From NCBI GenBank assembly GCA_016840035.1, contig JAEOTC010000121.1, positions 97,962-133,590 of the forward strand: 35,629 bases of DNA. Direction: 5' to 3'. This document shows positions 7,554 through 14,572 of the stretch, piece after piece. The first letter of the stretch is position 1. Each line of letters begins with the position of its first letter. The DNA is from Candidatus Hodarchaeota archaeon (lineage in GTDB: Archaea; Asgardarchaeota; Heimdallarchaeia; Hodarchaeales; Hodarchaeaceae). The position numbers and the translations under genes were made by a program. The notes under the pieces were generated by a model. The model was not told where the DNA came from. It saw only the letters and a program-made list of their open reading frames with translations, and did not search any database.

Positions 7554-8234
7554 GTGACGTATACGGGCGTTATTTCATCGAAGATGGATAAAGAACGCGA
7601 AGAGACTGAATTAAAAGATCTGAAAAGATTGTTTGAGATGAAAGGAGAATTTTCAGAGGATATGATCCAAGAAACATGGAATTCTCTCAAGAAGATGCAA
7701 GAAGAATTAGAATTGCCTTCATTATATCCTATGAAGCAGCATTACTATTTCTATTTACGTCTGGAGGAAATCAAAAACGCACTAGCTCCCTTTCCTACTG
7801 ATTTTCTACAATTAAATCAATTACATGTTGAAATAAATAGCTTACGTGACTTACTAGAGCTTCCCCCCACATCTTCCATCTCTGAAGTAATTACTCTAAT
7901 ACGAAAAAAATCATTGGATGAGTTAATGGCTTTAGAGATTGGGTCTGATTCGCTTCTCCTGAAAATTATGCTGCTCCAACTCTCCACAAAGAAGGCAAAC
8001 TATGCAATTGATGAAAAGCCAGTCTTAGTTCATGAACTAGATAGAAAACTCTTGGAAATTTTAATCTCCTATGGTCCACTTACTCGTCCAGAATTAGTTG
8101 AGGTAACAGGGGTTGCTCGAAGTTCAATCTATGATAGTTTGCGTCGTTTACACTTGAAAGGGCTTATAACTCAATATTCTGGCAAAAGAACCACTGTAGG
8201 TCGACCTATGACCTTATTTGATGCTTTAATCTAA
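7554..8234 (+). CDS. Winged-helix transcriptional regulator (MarR/TrmB-like DNA-binding domain)
   Basis: 226 residues. The C-terminal 65 residues are a winged helix: helix 1 ELDRKLLEILISYGP, helix 2 TRPELVEVTG, recognition helix ARSSIYDSLRRLHLKGL, then a basic wing YSGKRTTVGRPMTLF. This matches MarR/TrmB/ArsR-type archaeal regulators. The N-terminal 160 residues are mostly helical and charged and could form a dimerisation or sensing domain of unknown type. The GTG start at 7554 has only a weak ribosome site; ATG at 7584 (codon 11) is an alternative. Inverted repeats in the long upstream region suggest autoregulation or control of the divergent membrane protein gene. Targets are otherwise unknown. 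Confidence 0.78.
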   Translation: MTYTGVISSKMDKEREETELKDLKRLFEMKGEFSEDMIQETWNSLKKMQEELELPSLYPMKQHYYFYLRLEEIKNALAPFPTDFLQLNQLHVEINSLRDLLELPPTSSISEVITLIRKKSLDELMALEIGSDSLLLKIMLLQLSTKKANYAIDEKPVLVHELDRKLLEILISYGPLTRPELVEVTGVARSSIYDSLRRLHLKGLITQYSGKRTTVGRPMTLFDALI

Positions 8235-8342
8235 AAACATCTATCAAAGCTGAAGCTCTTACTAAGAATCGGCTTCTGGGACAAAGAATCTTAGACACAC
8301 TGGGGAAGAAGTGTTTATACGAGGAAGGGTAATTGAAAACTC

Positions 8343-8912
8343 ATGCAAGCTGATTCATCATTAGAAGTCAATGATAAAGTTGTTTTTCCGAAAGAAGGCA
8401 CCTGGTTCTACCGACTAATGCATCACACAGGTTCAGATCTTCCCAAATCGTATAAGTGGTTTAAACGATTAAACAAGGGATTTATGGTACCCCTATACAG
8501 ATTACGAGTTTTACCCCTCTTCGGTATCGGGTGGATTATTCTCATGATAACAACTATTGGTCGTAAAACTGGAAAAAAACGATATACTCCCTTAGAATTT
8601 CATCGGATTAACGACGTTATTCACATCGCAGCTGGTATGGGAGAGAAAAGTGATTGGGTAAAGAATATTCGTGCTAATCCAGATAAGGTAAAATTTCAGG
8701 TGGGATTTAGGAGTTTTCATGCTGAAATTGAAATTATCGACTCTATTCCAGAGAAAGTTAAATATATCGAGTGGATGGTCACCAACATTCCACTAGAAGC
8801 TAAAACAGGGTTCGGTTGGGATTCTAAAACTGATAAAATTGAAAATTCAGATTTTACCCCTCTTGCTGAATTCTTAACAGTTATTCGATTGCACAAACTA
8901 GTTAGCGATTAA
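8343..8912 (+). CDS. Deazaflavin (F420)-dependent reductase, Ddn/nitroreductase family
   Basis: 189-residue protein with the Ddn-like split-barrel signature: TTIGRKTGKKRYTPLEF at residues 70-86, a central strand IHIAAGMGEKSDWVKNI at 93-109, then ANPDKVKFQVG. In this family the TxGRKxGKxRxTPL strand and the following GG/WxxNLxxNP region bind F420H2 for two-electron reduction of quinones or other substrates. The N-terminal 65 residues include an amphipathic segment (YRLRVLPLFGIGWIILM) that could lie on the membrane, as reported for Ddn-type quinone reductases. Upstream AAGGG may serve as ribosome site. It is co-directional with the regulator before it and the longin-like gene after it. The substrate cannot be read from sequence. 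Confidence 0.82.
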   Translation: MQADSSLEVNDKVVFPKEGTWFYRLMHHTGSDLPKSYKWFKRLNKGFMVPLYRLRVLPLFGIGWIILMITTIGRKTGKKRYTPLEFHRINDVIHIAAGMGEKSDWVKNIRANPDKVKFQVGFRSFHAEIEIIDSIPEKVKYIEWMVTNIPLEAKTGFGWDSKTDKIENSDFTPLAEFLTVIRLHKLVSD

Positions 8913-8969
8913 GTAAAAAGAATTTAAATTCGTGAAACCTGACAGATTACGAGATTATCCGAGTGAGGA

Positions 8970-9431
8970 ATGATGTCTAAACGGAGTTCACCACCTGAAG
9001 GTCGTGCAGGTATACCAGGATGGTTTGTTTTTCGGAGTGTGGATAATGTTGTACTATACTCACGGGTCTATTCTGCGATAGAGGGTACCTACTCTACAGA
9101 GAAAGCTACAGCAGTTAATGATATATTTAAAACTATTCTACATCTCCTTAAAACTAGTTTTTCGTGGATGTCTTCCTCTCAAATTGAATACCTCGCAATG
9201 GATAGGTATGATCTAAGTATCTTGAGGGGAAAGTATATTTTGCTTGTTTTTTTCATCCGTCGTGGTAGTTCAATTAAGGATATCTACAAAGTGCAGGAGA
9301 AAGTGCTTAAAATTATTGAAACAGATGCTGAGGGCCGTTTATCTTCACAAATCGCCGAACCTGAATTATTACGGGATGTTTGGATGAGTAGCGAGGAAAA
9401 GATCCGTCCATTTATTCATCATTCATTCTGA
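8970..9431 (+). CDS. Small roadblock/longin-like domain protein
   Basis: 153 residues. After a Pro/Gly-rich start the chain runs strand (GWFVFRSVDNVVLYSRVYS, residues 16-34), long helix (VNDIFKTILHLLKTSFSWM), strand (IEYLAMDRYDLSILRGK), strand (YILLVFFIRRG), helix (YKVQEKVLKIIETDAEG). That order is the minimal roadblock/longin fold used by GTPase regulators such as MglB, Ragulator and TRAPP parts, which are abundant in Asgard archaea. Assignment is by fold pattern, not by a recognised family motif. GTGAGG at 8963-8968 is the ribosome site; the second ATG (8973) is better spaced than the first. It could partner the GTPases encoded at 19.7-21.2 kb, but that is inference. Confidence 0.55.
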   Translation: MMSKRSSPPEGRAGIPGWFVFRSVDNVVLYSRVYSAIEGTYSTEKATAVNDIFKTILHLLKTSFSWMSSSQIEYLAMDRYDLSILRGKYILLVFFIRRGSSIKDIYKVQEKVLKIIETDAEGRLSSQIAEPELLRDVWMSSEEKIRPFIHHSF

Positions 9432-9454
9432 ACAGAAATTGTCACAGTTGAAAC

Positions 9455-9465
9455 CTTTTTAACTT
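9455..9465 (+). promoter_or_regulatory. TATA-like promoter element for the DinB-like gene
   Basis: CTTTTTAACTT centred about 27 bases before ATG 9487, with no ribosome site between. This spacing fits a leaderless archaeal transcript. Confidence 0.35.
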
Positions 9466-9486
9466 TCTATCCTAATCACCTATTTT

Positions 9487-9960
9487 ATGGAATCTGATCA
9501 AATTGTACCAATGATTCTTAGAGGGATAAAAGGTAAAAACACCCACCTTCCTCCAGAAAAAGCATTAGAAGGATTAACGCCTGAAATTGCTCGTATGAGA
9601 CCTCAAAATGACTATCATTCTTGCTGGGAGTTGCTTCATCATGCCGTTGTATGGCAAGAGGCCATATTTGAAGCGATACTAGGGAAAGATGTCGATTGGC
9701 AAGCGATAAGTGAAAAAGATAATTGGCCTGGGGAAGAATATCTAGCTGATGATTCTAATTTTGTTAACTTGATTGAAAAGTTTACACAAGGATTGAAAAA
9801 AGCTGAAGAGTTAGCTAAATCAATGGATCTTACTAAATCGATGCCTGCATGGGGTGATGCCCCCGTACTGCAAGCTTACTTTGTTTTACTTCAGCATAAC
9901 TCTTATCATTTAGGACAAATTGTTGCTGTAAGGAAAATGCTGGGGATATGGTCATCATAA
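9487..9960 (+). CDS. DinB-family four-helix-bundle protein
   Basis: 157 residues of the DinB/YfiT superfamily, metal-binding four-helix bundles with diverse thiol-transfer and related activities. The first conserved His region is SCWELLHHAVVWQEAIFEAI (His51/His52), and the last helix carries LLQHNSYHLGQIVAVRKMLG with His137 and His141, giving the usual His triad for a divalent metal. The intermediate W-P-x-E-E segment (NWPGEEYL) is also typical. Residues fit the family length of about 150-170. It probably forms an operon with the SagB-type gene 12 bases downstream. Reaction unknown. Confidence 0.82.
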   Translation: MESDQIVPMILRGIKGKNTHLPPEKALEGLTPEIARMRPQNDYHSCWELLHHAVVWQEAIFEAILGKDVDWQAISEKDNWPGEEYLADDSNFVNLIEKFTQGLKKAEELAKSMDLTKSMPAWGDAPVLQAYFVLLQHNSYHLGQIVAVRKMLGIWSS

Positions 9961-9972
9961 GGTGTAATAGAA

Positions 9973-10773
9973 ATGGTAAAGGGAATAGGCCAAGATTTCA
10001 TGAAGAAAACCAAATATCAATATATGGATCCATCTGATCAAAACAAAGGAGTTCCTCAACCATCATTGGAAGCAGAATATGATATTACGGCTGACTTAAT
10101 AGATTTAGTTGAACCTAGCCAAATTAATATTCCGCAAATCCCTTTACGTACATGTATTGAATCAAGAATGAGCATTCGGAGCTATTCTACTGAAGCATTA
10201 AGTCTTGAGGAATTATCTTGGTTGTTGTGGAGTACACAAGGTGTACGAAATAAAGAGCTAGAACAAATCCGATCTTATTTTTCTGATGAGATGGAGATCG
10301 AGGAAATAAAGAAAGTTCTAAAGACAGTTACTTTGCGTAATGTTCCCTCCGCTGGAGCTCGTCATGCATTTGAAACGTATCTGTTAGTAAATCGAGTGGA
10401 TGGATTGGAACCTGGTTTATACCGTTATATCGCTACCAGACATAAGCTACTAAAAATCCCTAAAGATCCAAATATTGCAAGTAAGATGAAGAAAGCAGCA
10501 TATGACCAATCTATGGTTGTTAAGTGCGCTGTTACCTTCATCTGGGTTGCTACTACGTATCGAATGACATGGAGATACGGTGAGAGAGGATATCGATATT
10601 TACATCTTGATGCAGGCCATGTATGTCAAAACCTTTACCTCTCTGCAGAAAAAATAGCCTGTGGAGTTTGTGCGATCGCTGCCTTTCATGACGACGAATT
10701 TAATGAATTGTTAGATTTACTACCTGATAAACAATTTGTGATTTATTTGGCTACTGTGGGCAAGAAACGGTAA
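9973..10773 (+). CDS. SagB/ThcOx-type nitroreductase-family oxidoreductase
   Basis: 266-residue FMN-dependent protein of the SagB-type dehydrogenase group. Landmarks: SRMSIRSYSTEALSLEELSW (about residues 64-83) with the R-S-x-R-x-[YF] FMN contact, LLWSTQGV, RNVPSAGARHAFETYLLVN near 122-140, GLEPGLYRY near 145, and a C-terminal GHVCQNLYLSAEKIACGVCAI segment. SagB proteins oxidise azolines in peptide-modifying clusters, but many archaeal members occur, as here, without a YcaO or precursor gene nearby, so that role is not supported. GGTG eight bases before the ATG is the ribosome site. Likely co-transcribed with the DinB-like gene. Confidence 0.87.
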   Translation: MVKGIGQDFMKKTKYQYMDPSDQNKGVPQPSLEAEYDITADLIDLVEPSQINIPQIPLRTCIESRMSIRSYSTEALSLEELSWLLWSTQGVRNKELEQIRSYFSDEMEIEEIKKVLKTVTLRNVPSAGARHAFETYLLVNRVDGLEPGLYRYIATRHKLLKIPKDPNIASKMKKAAYDQSMVVKCAVTFIWVATTYRMTWRYGERGYRYLHLDAGHVCQNLYLSAEKIACGVCAIAAFHDDEFNELLDLLPDKQFVIYLATVGKKR

Positions 10774-10825
10774 AAAGTCGGTACTAAAACACAGATTCAG
10801 CAGTAACCTTTTAAACACATACCAA

Positions 10826-10884
10826 AATCGTTCCATAGGACATAAACCTAATTTTTAAAGTAGAAAAGGACGAACGGAACGATT
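10826..10884. promoter_or_regulatory. Spaced 9-base inverted repeat around a TATA-like element
   Basis: AATCGTTCC at 10826-10834 and its exact complement GGAACGATT at 10876-10884, with TATA-like TTTTTAAAG at 10852-10860 between. It lies 95-150 bases upstream of the OB-fold gene. It could be paired operator half-sites or a hairpin in an early transcript. Confidence 0.3.
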
Positions 10885-10930
10885 AATTATCTTCTTTTTA
10901 TAAAAAATTGTGACCATTAAGATAATTTTG

Positions 10931-10940
10931 CTTTTAAATA
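10931..10940 (+). promoter_or_regulatory. TATA box of the OB-fold/RGG gene
   Basis: CTTTTAAATA, a good archaeal TATA match, ends 38 bases before ATG 10979. Transcription would start near 10965, leaving a very short leader. Confidence 0.45.
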
Positions 10941-10978
10941 AGGATTAAGTTCGATTCGTAGCAAATTGAGTGTAAAAA

Positions 10979-11539
10979 ATGTCATACGAAAGTGAAAATA
11001 CATATGAGACGCATTCAGCAAAAATCGCTGAAGTAAAAGCGTTAGAAAAACATCTAGACGTTATTTTTAAAGTCTATGAAAAAGAAGAAGAACGCGAAAT
11101 CAACGCAAAGTCGGGAGATACTCATCGTGTTTGTGATTTTACCGTCGCAGACGAGACAGGATCAATAACCTTGACCGCTTGGAATGAGGATATTGATACT
11201 CTTGAGTTAGAAAAAGTTTACAAATTATCTAATGGTTTTGCAAACGTATTTAGAAATTCCCTTCGTCTATCTAAAGGTAAATTTGGAACCTTAAGTGAAG
11301 ATCCAACCATTTTTGAAGAAATCGATACCGACAATAACAGATCCTCTGAACATGTCGAAGACCCTCGTCGAAGATCATTCGGCGGTGGCGGCCGAGGTGG
11401 CTATGGTGGCGGTGGACGCGACCGTGGTGGCTATGGTGGCGGTGGCGGTGGACGTGATCGTGGTGGATATGGAGGCCGTGGTGGCGGTGGACGCGACCGA
11501 GGTGGTCGTGATCGTCGTGGCGGCGGAAATCGCTGGTAG
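10979..11539 (+). CDS. OB-fold nucleic-acid-binding protein (SOSS-B-like) with RGG/Gly-rich tail
   Basis: 186 residues. Residues 12-115 form an OB fold like the single-domain RPA/SOSS-B (hSSB1) group: strand and turn HRVCDFTVADETGSITLTAW at 49-68, then a VYKLSNGFANVFRNSLRLS segment matching the conserved VADETGSI...W...G....L.L pattern. This predicts single-stranded DNA or RNA binding. Residues 130-186 are a low-complexity tail made of GGGGRGG, RDRGGY and similar blocks rich in Arg, Gly and Tyr, ending in Trp. Such RGG tails bind RNA and drive condensation in eukaryotic proteins; in bacterial SSBs the tail is acidic instead. The tail DNA is locally GC-rich and internally repetitive. TATA 38 bases upstream and duplicated terminator downstream suggest a single-gene, well-expressed transcript. 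Confidence 0.87.
   Translation: MSYESENTYETHSAKIAEVKALEKHLDVIFKVYEKEEEREINAKSGDTHRVCDFTVADETGSITLTAWNEDIDTLELEKVYKLSNGFANVFRNSLRLSKGKFGTLSEDPTIFEEIDTDNNRSSEHVEDPRRRSFGGGGRGGYGGGGRDRGGYGGGGGGRDRGGYGGRGGGGRDRGGRDRRGGGNRW
11383..11530 (+). repeat. Degenerate tandem repeat encoding the RGG tail
   Basis: GC-rich internally repeated DNA built from variants of GGTGGCTATGGTGGCGGTGG followed by ACGCGACCG-like spacers. It encodes the Arg-Gly-Tyr tail and differs sharply in base composition from the AT-rich surroundings. Such tracts can gain or lose units by slippage. Confidence 0.75.
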
Positions 11540-11556
11540 ATTTTCTCCTCCTCCCT

Positions 11557-11611
11557 CACTTTTTAATTAAAATCGATTTTTTTTCACTTTTTAATTAAAA
11601 TCGATTTTTTT
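11557..11611 (+). terminator. Perfect tandem duplication of a T-tract terminator
   Basis: Two copies of a 28-base unit (11557-11584 and 11585-11611, the second one T shorter). Each copy contains overlapping palindromes TTTTAATTAAAA and AAAATCGATTTT and ends in seven or eight T. It follows the OB-fold gene stop by 17 bases and probably acts as a double transcription terminator. Confidence 0.6.
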
Positions 11612-11698
11612 ATTCTTTTTTCTTTTTTTAGCAACTTCTCCTCCTCCGTAGGAATTATATTCAGTTTCGAGGAGACTATTTTAAACCTCAGACAGTAG

Positions 11699-12847
11699 AT
11701 GATATTAGTCATGCAATACAGAAAGCTTGGAAAATTTGGAGAAGTATCCGCTCTAGGATTTGGATGTATGAGACTTCCTACTCTAAAGCCTGGTAAGCCA
11801 AAAATTGATCGTGAACGGGCTATCAATTTAATCAGAGAAGGAATCGATGGTGGAATTAATTATGTTGATACTGCTCATATGTATCATGATAAAGAAAGTG
11901 AAGTTGTGGTCGGTCTCGCTTTAAAAGATGGATATCGTGAGAAAGTCCGTCTTGTTACCAAATGTCCAGTTTTTTATGATGTTTTCAATGAAACAAAACA
12001 CTTCGATTATTATCTGGATGAACAGTTGACAAAACTGGATGTCGATTACTTAGACTTTTATTTAATGCATGGATTAAATGCAAAAACCTTCAAAGAAAAG
12101 GTTCAAGATCTAGACTTAGTGGAAGCAGCTATGTCTGCAAAGGAGCAAGGTAAAATCAAACATCTTGGTTTTTCGTTTCATGATAAACCAGAGGTTTTGA
12201 AAGAGATAATCGATACTTCTCATTTTGATTTAATGTTAGTTCAATATAATGTTTTAGATCAGGTAAATGAAGAGATGATTGGTTATGCTGCGAAAAAAGG
12301 AATGGGTGTTGTAACTATGGGGTCTGTCGGAGGAGGGCGTCTTGCTGGTTCACCCCCTGACTCTATGAGTCAATGGCTTTCTGAAGGGAGGTCAAATTTT
12401 GCAGATTTAGCCTTGAAATTTGTTTTATCTAATCCCAATGTGTCTGTAGCCTTATCGGGAATGGGAACAGAAGAGATGCTCCGAGATAATTTAGCGTTAT
12501 CCTCTAAAAGTGATTACAATCAATATCTAGGAACAGAGAAAGATCGAATAGATAAAATCGCCCTGAAATTTAAAGAATTATCTGATATTGTATGTACAGG
12601 ATGTGGATATTGTATGCCCTGCCCGAATGAGGTCAATATCAAACTGGTATTCGAATATATGATACGATATCAAATCTATGGGCAAGAAGAGGCAAGACAT
12701 TGGTATGCAAACATTGGAAAGGTAAACTGGGCACCTGGGAAGAATGCAGAAGCTTGCATAGAATGTGAAGAATGTTTAGAGAAATGTCCACAAAAGATTC
12801 CGATAATTGAGCAACTCAAAAAAGCCCATCAATTACTAGCATTTTAA
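11699..12847 (+). CDS. Aldo-keto reductase with C-terminal 4Fe-4S ferredoxin domain
   Basis: 382 residues. Residues 6-280 form an aldo-keto reductase barrel with the catalytic tetrad visible: Asp57 and Tyr62 in YVDTAHMY, Lys88 in VTKCP and His124 in YLMHGL. The C-terminal part holds iron-sulfur ligands: Cys299, 302, 305 and 308 (CTGCGYCMPC) and Cys353, 356, 359 and 363 (CIECEECLEKCP). This is the COG1453-type architecture, thought to couple carbonyl reduction to ferredoxin-like electron transfer; the substrate is unknown. The ATG at 11711 (codon 5, MQYRKLG) is the start expected from family alignments and is likelier than 11699. A single promoter after the duplicated terminator is expected. 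Confidence 0.92.
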   Translation: MILVMQYRKLGKFGEVSALGFGCMRLPTLKPGKPKIDRERAINLIREGIDGGINYVDTAHMYHDKESEVVVGLALKDGYREKVRLVTKCPVFYDVFNETKHFDYYLDEQLTKLDVDYLDFYLMHGLNAKTFKEKVQDLDLVEAAMSAKEQGKIKHLGFSFHDKPEVLKEIIDTSHFDLMLVQYNVLDQVNEEMIGYAAKKGMGVVTMGSVGGGRLAGSPPDSMSQWLSEGRSNFADLALKFVLSNPNVSVALSGMGTEEMLRDNLALSSKSDYNQYLGTEKDRIDKIALKFKELSDIVCTGCGYCMPCPNEVNIKLVFEYMIRYQIYGQEEARHWYANIGKVNWAPGKNAEACIECEECLEKCPQKIPIIEQLKKAHQLLAF

Positions 12848-12890
12848 TCAGAAAATTAGAATCAGTTTCAGATTTAAACGTGAAAAAGAA

Positions 12891-13631
12891 ATGAAGATAG
12901 AGGATATAAAAGATCTACAATTCCATGATGGACGTATAAATCCTATCACTCACGATCGTTTAGTCCAATTCGATATTAGTTCGGTGGTAGAGAGATTCTA
13001 TCAAACGCGGACTGTTGATGCTTCTGCCGTAATTTCTGATCTTGGACCTATTCACATTGATTTTACAAATATCCAAGACTGGGCTGAGGATATACCTGAT
13101 ATCGATGACCGAAGTGGAAGGATCTTCATTTTATGGGCAGAAAATCCTGATACCAATGAAGTAGTCTTGAAGATAAGAGGTTTTTTCATTCTCGTACCTT
13201 TTGAGTTTGGGATGGAACAATTAAAGGAATATCACACTCGTCATGACACTCCTTGTCATCCTATGGCCATTATTTCCTCAATTCGGACGATTTTCGATGA
13301 TGTGGATATTCTTACAGAGCTTATTGACCGGATAGATAAGGAACTCAATGATCATTGGCAAAAAACACGAAAGAGGTTAATTGAGAGACTTGAAAGAAAT
13401 TTCCTGTGGGAACGGTATGTTTATTCCCTTGATACCATCTCACATATCTCCTATCTCTGCCCCTCCATGGATCGGGAGTTACTGGCCGCTCTTAAGCGAA
13501 AAGAATTTTCTTCTACTGGTGTGTTACAAGTGATGGCTTCCCCTACTTCATCCTATGATCAAGTTTCTTTACAATCTCACTTGAAAAAAGCAAAAGGGAT
13601 TATAAAAACACATCAGAATAAGCCAATTTGA
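12891..13631 (+). CDS. Conserved protein of unknown function, paralogue of 790-1560
   Basis: 246 residues, homologous end to end with the product of 790-1560 and otherwise unrecognised. Shared blocks: HDGR at 13-16, FDISSVVERFYQTRTVDAS at 27-45, DFTNIQDWAEDIPDID at 56-71, RGFFILVPF near 98-106, PMAIISSIRT near 123, WERYVYS near 163, LCPSMDREL near 181 and SYDQVSLQSHL near 222. The conserved Trp-Ala-Glu and Cys-Pro-Ser-x-Asp-Arg-Glu motifs suggest a defined active or binding site, but no function can be claimed. Soluble, no signal peptide. It follows the aldo-keto reductase by 43 bases and may be co-transcribed. It converges with the ZIP gene 24 bases later. Confidence 0.75.
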   Translation: MKIEDIKDLQFHDGRINPITHDRLVQFDISSVVERFYQTRTVDASAVISDLGPIHIDFTNIQDWAEDIPDIDDRSGRIFILWAENPDTNEVVLKIRGFFILVPFEFGMEQLKEYHTRHDTPCHPMAIISSIRTIFDDVDILTELIDRIDKELNDHWQKTRKRLIERLERNFLWERYVYSLDTISHISYLCPSMDRELLAALKRKEFSSTGVLQVMASPTSSYDQVSLQSHLKKAKGIIKTHQNKPI

Positions 13632-13655
13632 AAAAAATCGGAGTACATGAACGTT

Positions 13656-14453
13656 TTATGCTCCTGCGATGAAATTGTCTAAAAACATCATTACCATAAA
13701 TCCAAGGATGACTCCAAATGTGGCTGCTCGTTCATGTCCCTTTCGATGACTTTCAGGGATAATTTCATCAGAAACTACAAAGATCATTGCTCCTGCTGCG
13801 AATGCCATACCAAAACCTAGCATCCCTAATGCAACACTGACCGCAGCAACCCCAATGAATCCTCCAATTGGCTCTACTAGTCCAGTAATCGTTGTTATGG
13901 TCAAAGTCTCTCGTTTTTTGTACCCTTCTCGAAGTAATGGAAGAGCAACAGCGGTTCCTTCAGGGATGTTTTGAATTGCAATTGCAACAGCAATAATAAC
14001 TCCTGTAGTTATATCACCAGTCTGAGCTGCAGATCCAAAGGCAACTCCCACTGCCAATCCTTCTGGAAAATTGTGTATTGTTATGGCAATAACAAATAAC
14101 CAAGTTGCAGCTAACCGTTTAGAAATGTTACTAGAACCTTCGGGCCCAGAAATGAAATGTTGATGGGGAGCCCATCTATCAATAAGATGAATAATTAATG
14201 CTCCGCTTCCAAAACCAAGCATAACAATAATAACGGGTTCAAGTATCCATTCAGTATAAATAGGGTCCATTTCTAAAGCTGGAACCAATAGACTAAAGGC
14301 AGAAGCTGCAAGCATAACACCTGCAGCAAAACCAAGCATAATATCGAGGCTTCGATCAGAAAATTCTTTTCCCAGTAGAACGGGGATTGCGCCGATAGAG
14401 GTTGATAATCCTGCAAGAAGAGAAGCAAATATTCCCAGTAAAATTATTTCCAT
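13656..14453 (-). CDS. ZIP-family divalent metal transporter (ZupT/GufA-like)
   Basis: 265-residue, eight-helix ZIP transporter that carries zinc or other divalent metals into the cytosol. The metal-site helices are visible: HNFPEGLAVGVAFG from residue 127 and QNIPEGTAVALPL from residue 161, matching the HNxPEG and [HQ]N[FIM]PEG pair. The loop between helices 3 and 4 has a small His cluster (APHQHF). Here the second motif carries Gln rather than His, which occurs in the GufA branch. The ATG at 14453 has a GGAG site nine bases upstream. It diverges from the tandem roadblock/longin-like gene at 14573. Confidence 0.93.
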   Translation of the reverse strand: MEIILLGIFASLLAGLSTSIGAIPVLLGKEFSDRSLDIMLGFAAGVMLAASAFSLLVPALEMDPIYTEWILEPVIIVMLGFGSGALIIHLIDRWAPHQHFISGPEGSSNISKRLAATWLFVIAITIHNFPEGLAVGVAFGSAAQTGDITTGVIIAVAIAIQNIPEGTAVALPLLREGYKKRETLTITTITGLVEPIGGFIGVAAVSVALGMLGFGMAFAAGAMIFVVSDEIIPESHRKGHERAATFGVILGFMVMMFLDNFIAGA

Positions 14454-14536
14454 TTCTAAATCTCCATTAAGATATACTCAAATAAAGGTCGGTTAGAGAG
14501 GGTTGACTATCGAGAATAATAATAATTATCTTACGT

Positions 14537-14542
14537 TTATAG
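14537..14542 (+). promoter_or_regulatory. TATA-like element for the tandem roadblock/longin gene
   Basis: TTTATA inside ACGTTTATAGTAG, about 30 bases before ATG 14573, placing the transcript start near the start codon (leaderless). Confidence 0.3.
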
Positions 14543-14572
14543 TAGATATTATCCTAATCATTTTTTTCTATT

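Noticed and set aside
9973..10773. Azoline-forming peptide-modification cluster suggested by the SagB-type gene
   Set aside because: No YcaO, precursor peptide or exporter gene is adjacent, so the gene alone does not support it.
10945..10965. TTCGATTC segment resembling a tRNA T-loop
   Set aside because: No acceptor, D or anticodon stems can be built around it.
11295..11570. Second frame through the RGG-tail region
   Set aside because: It reads as Val/Ala/Asp low complexity, an artefact of the Gly-rich repeat read in another frame.
11557..11611. Possible CRISPR-like repeat
   Set aside because: Only two copies directly adjoining with no spacer and no cas genes; the T tracts fit a terminator.
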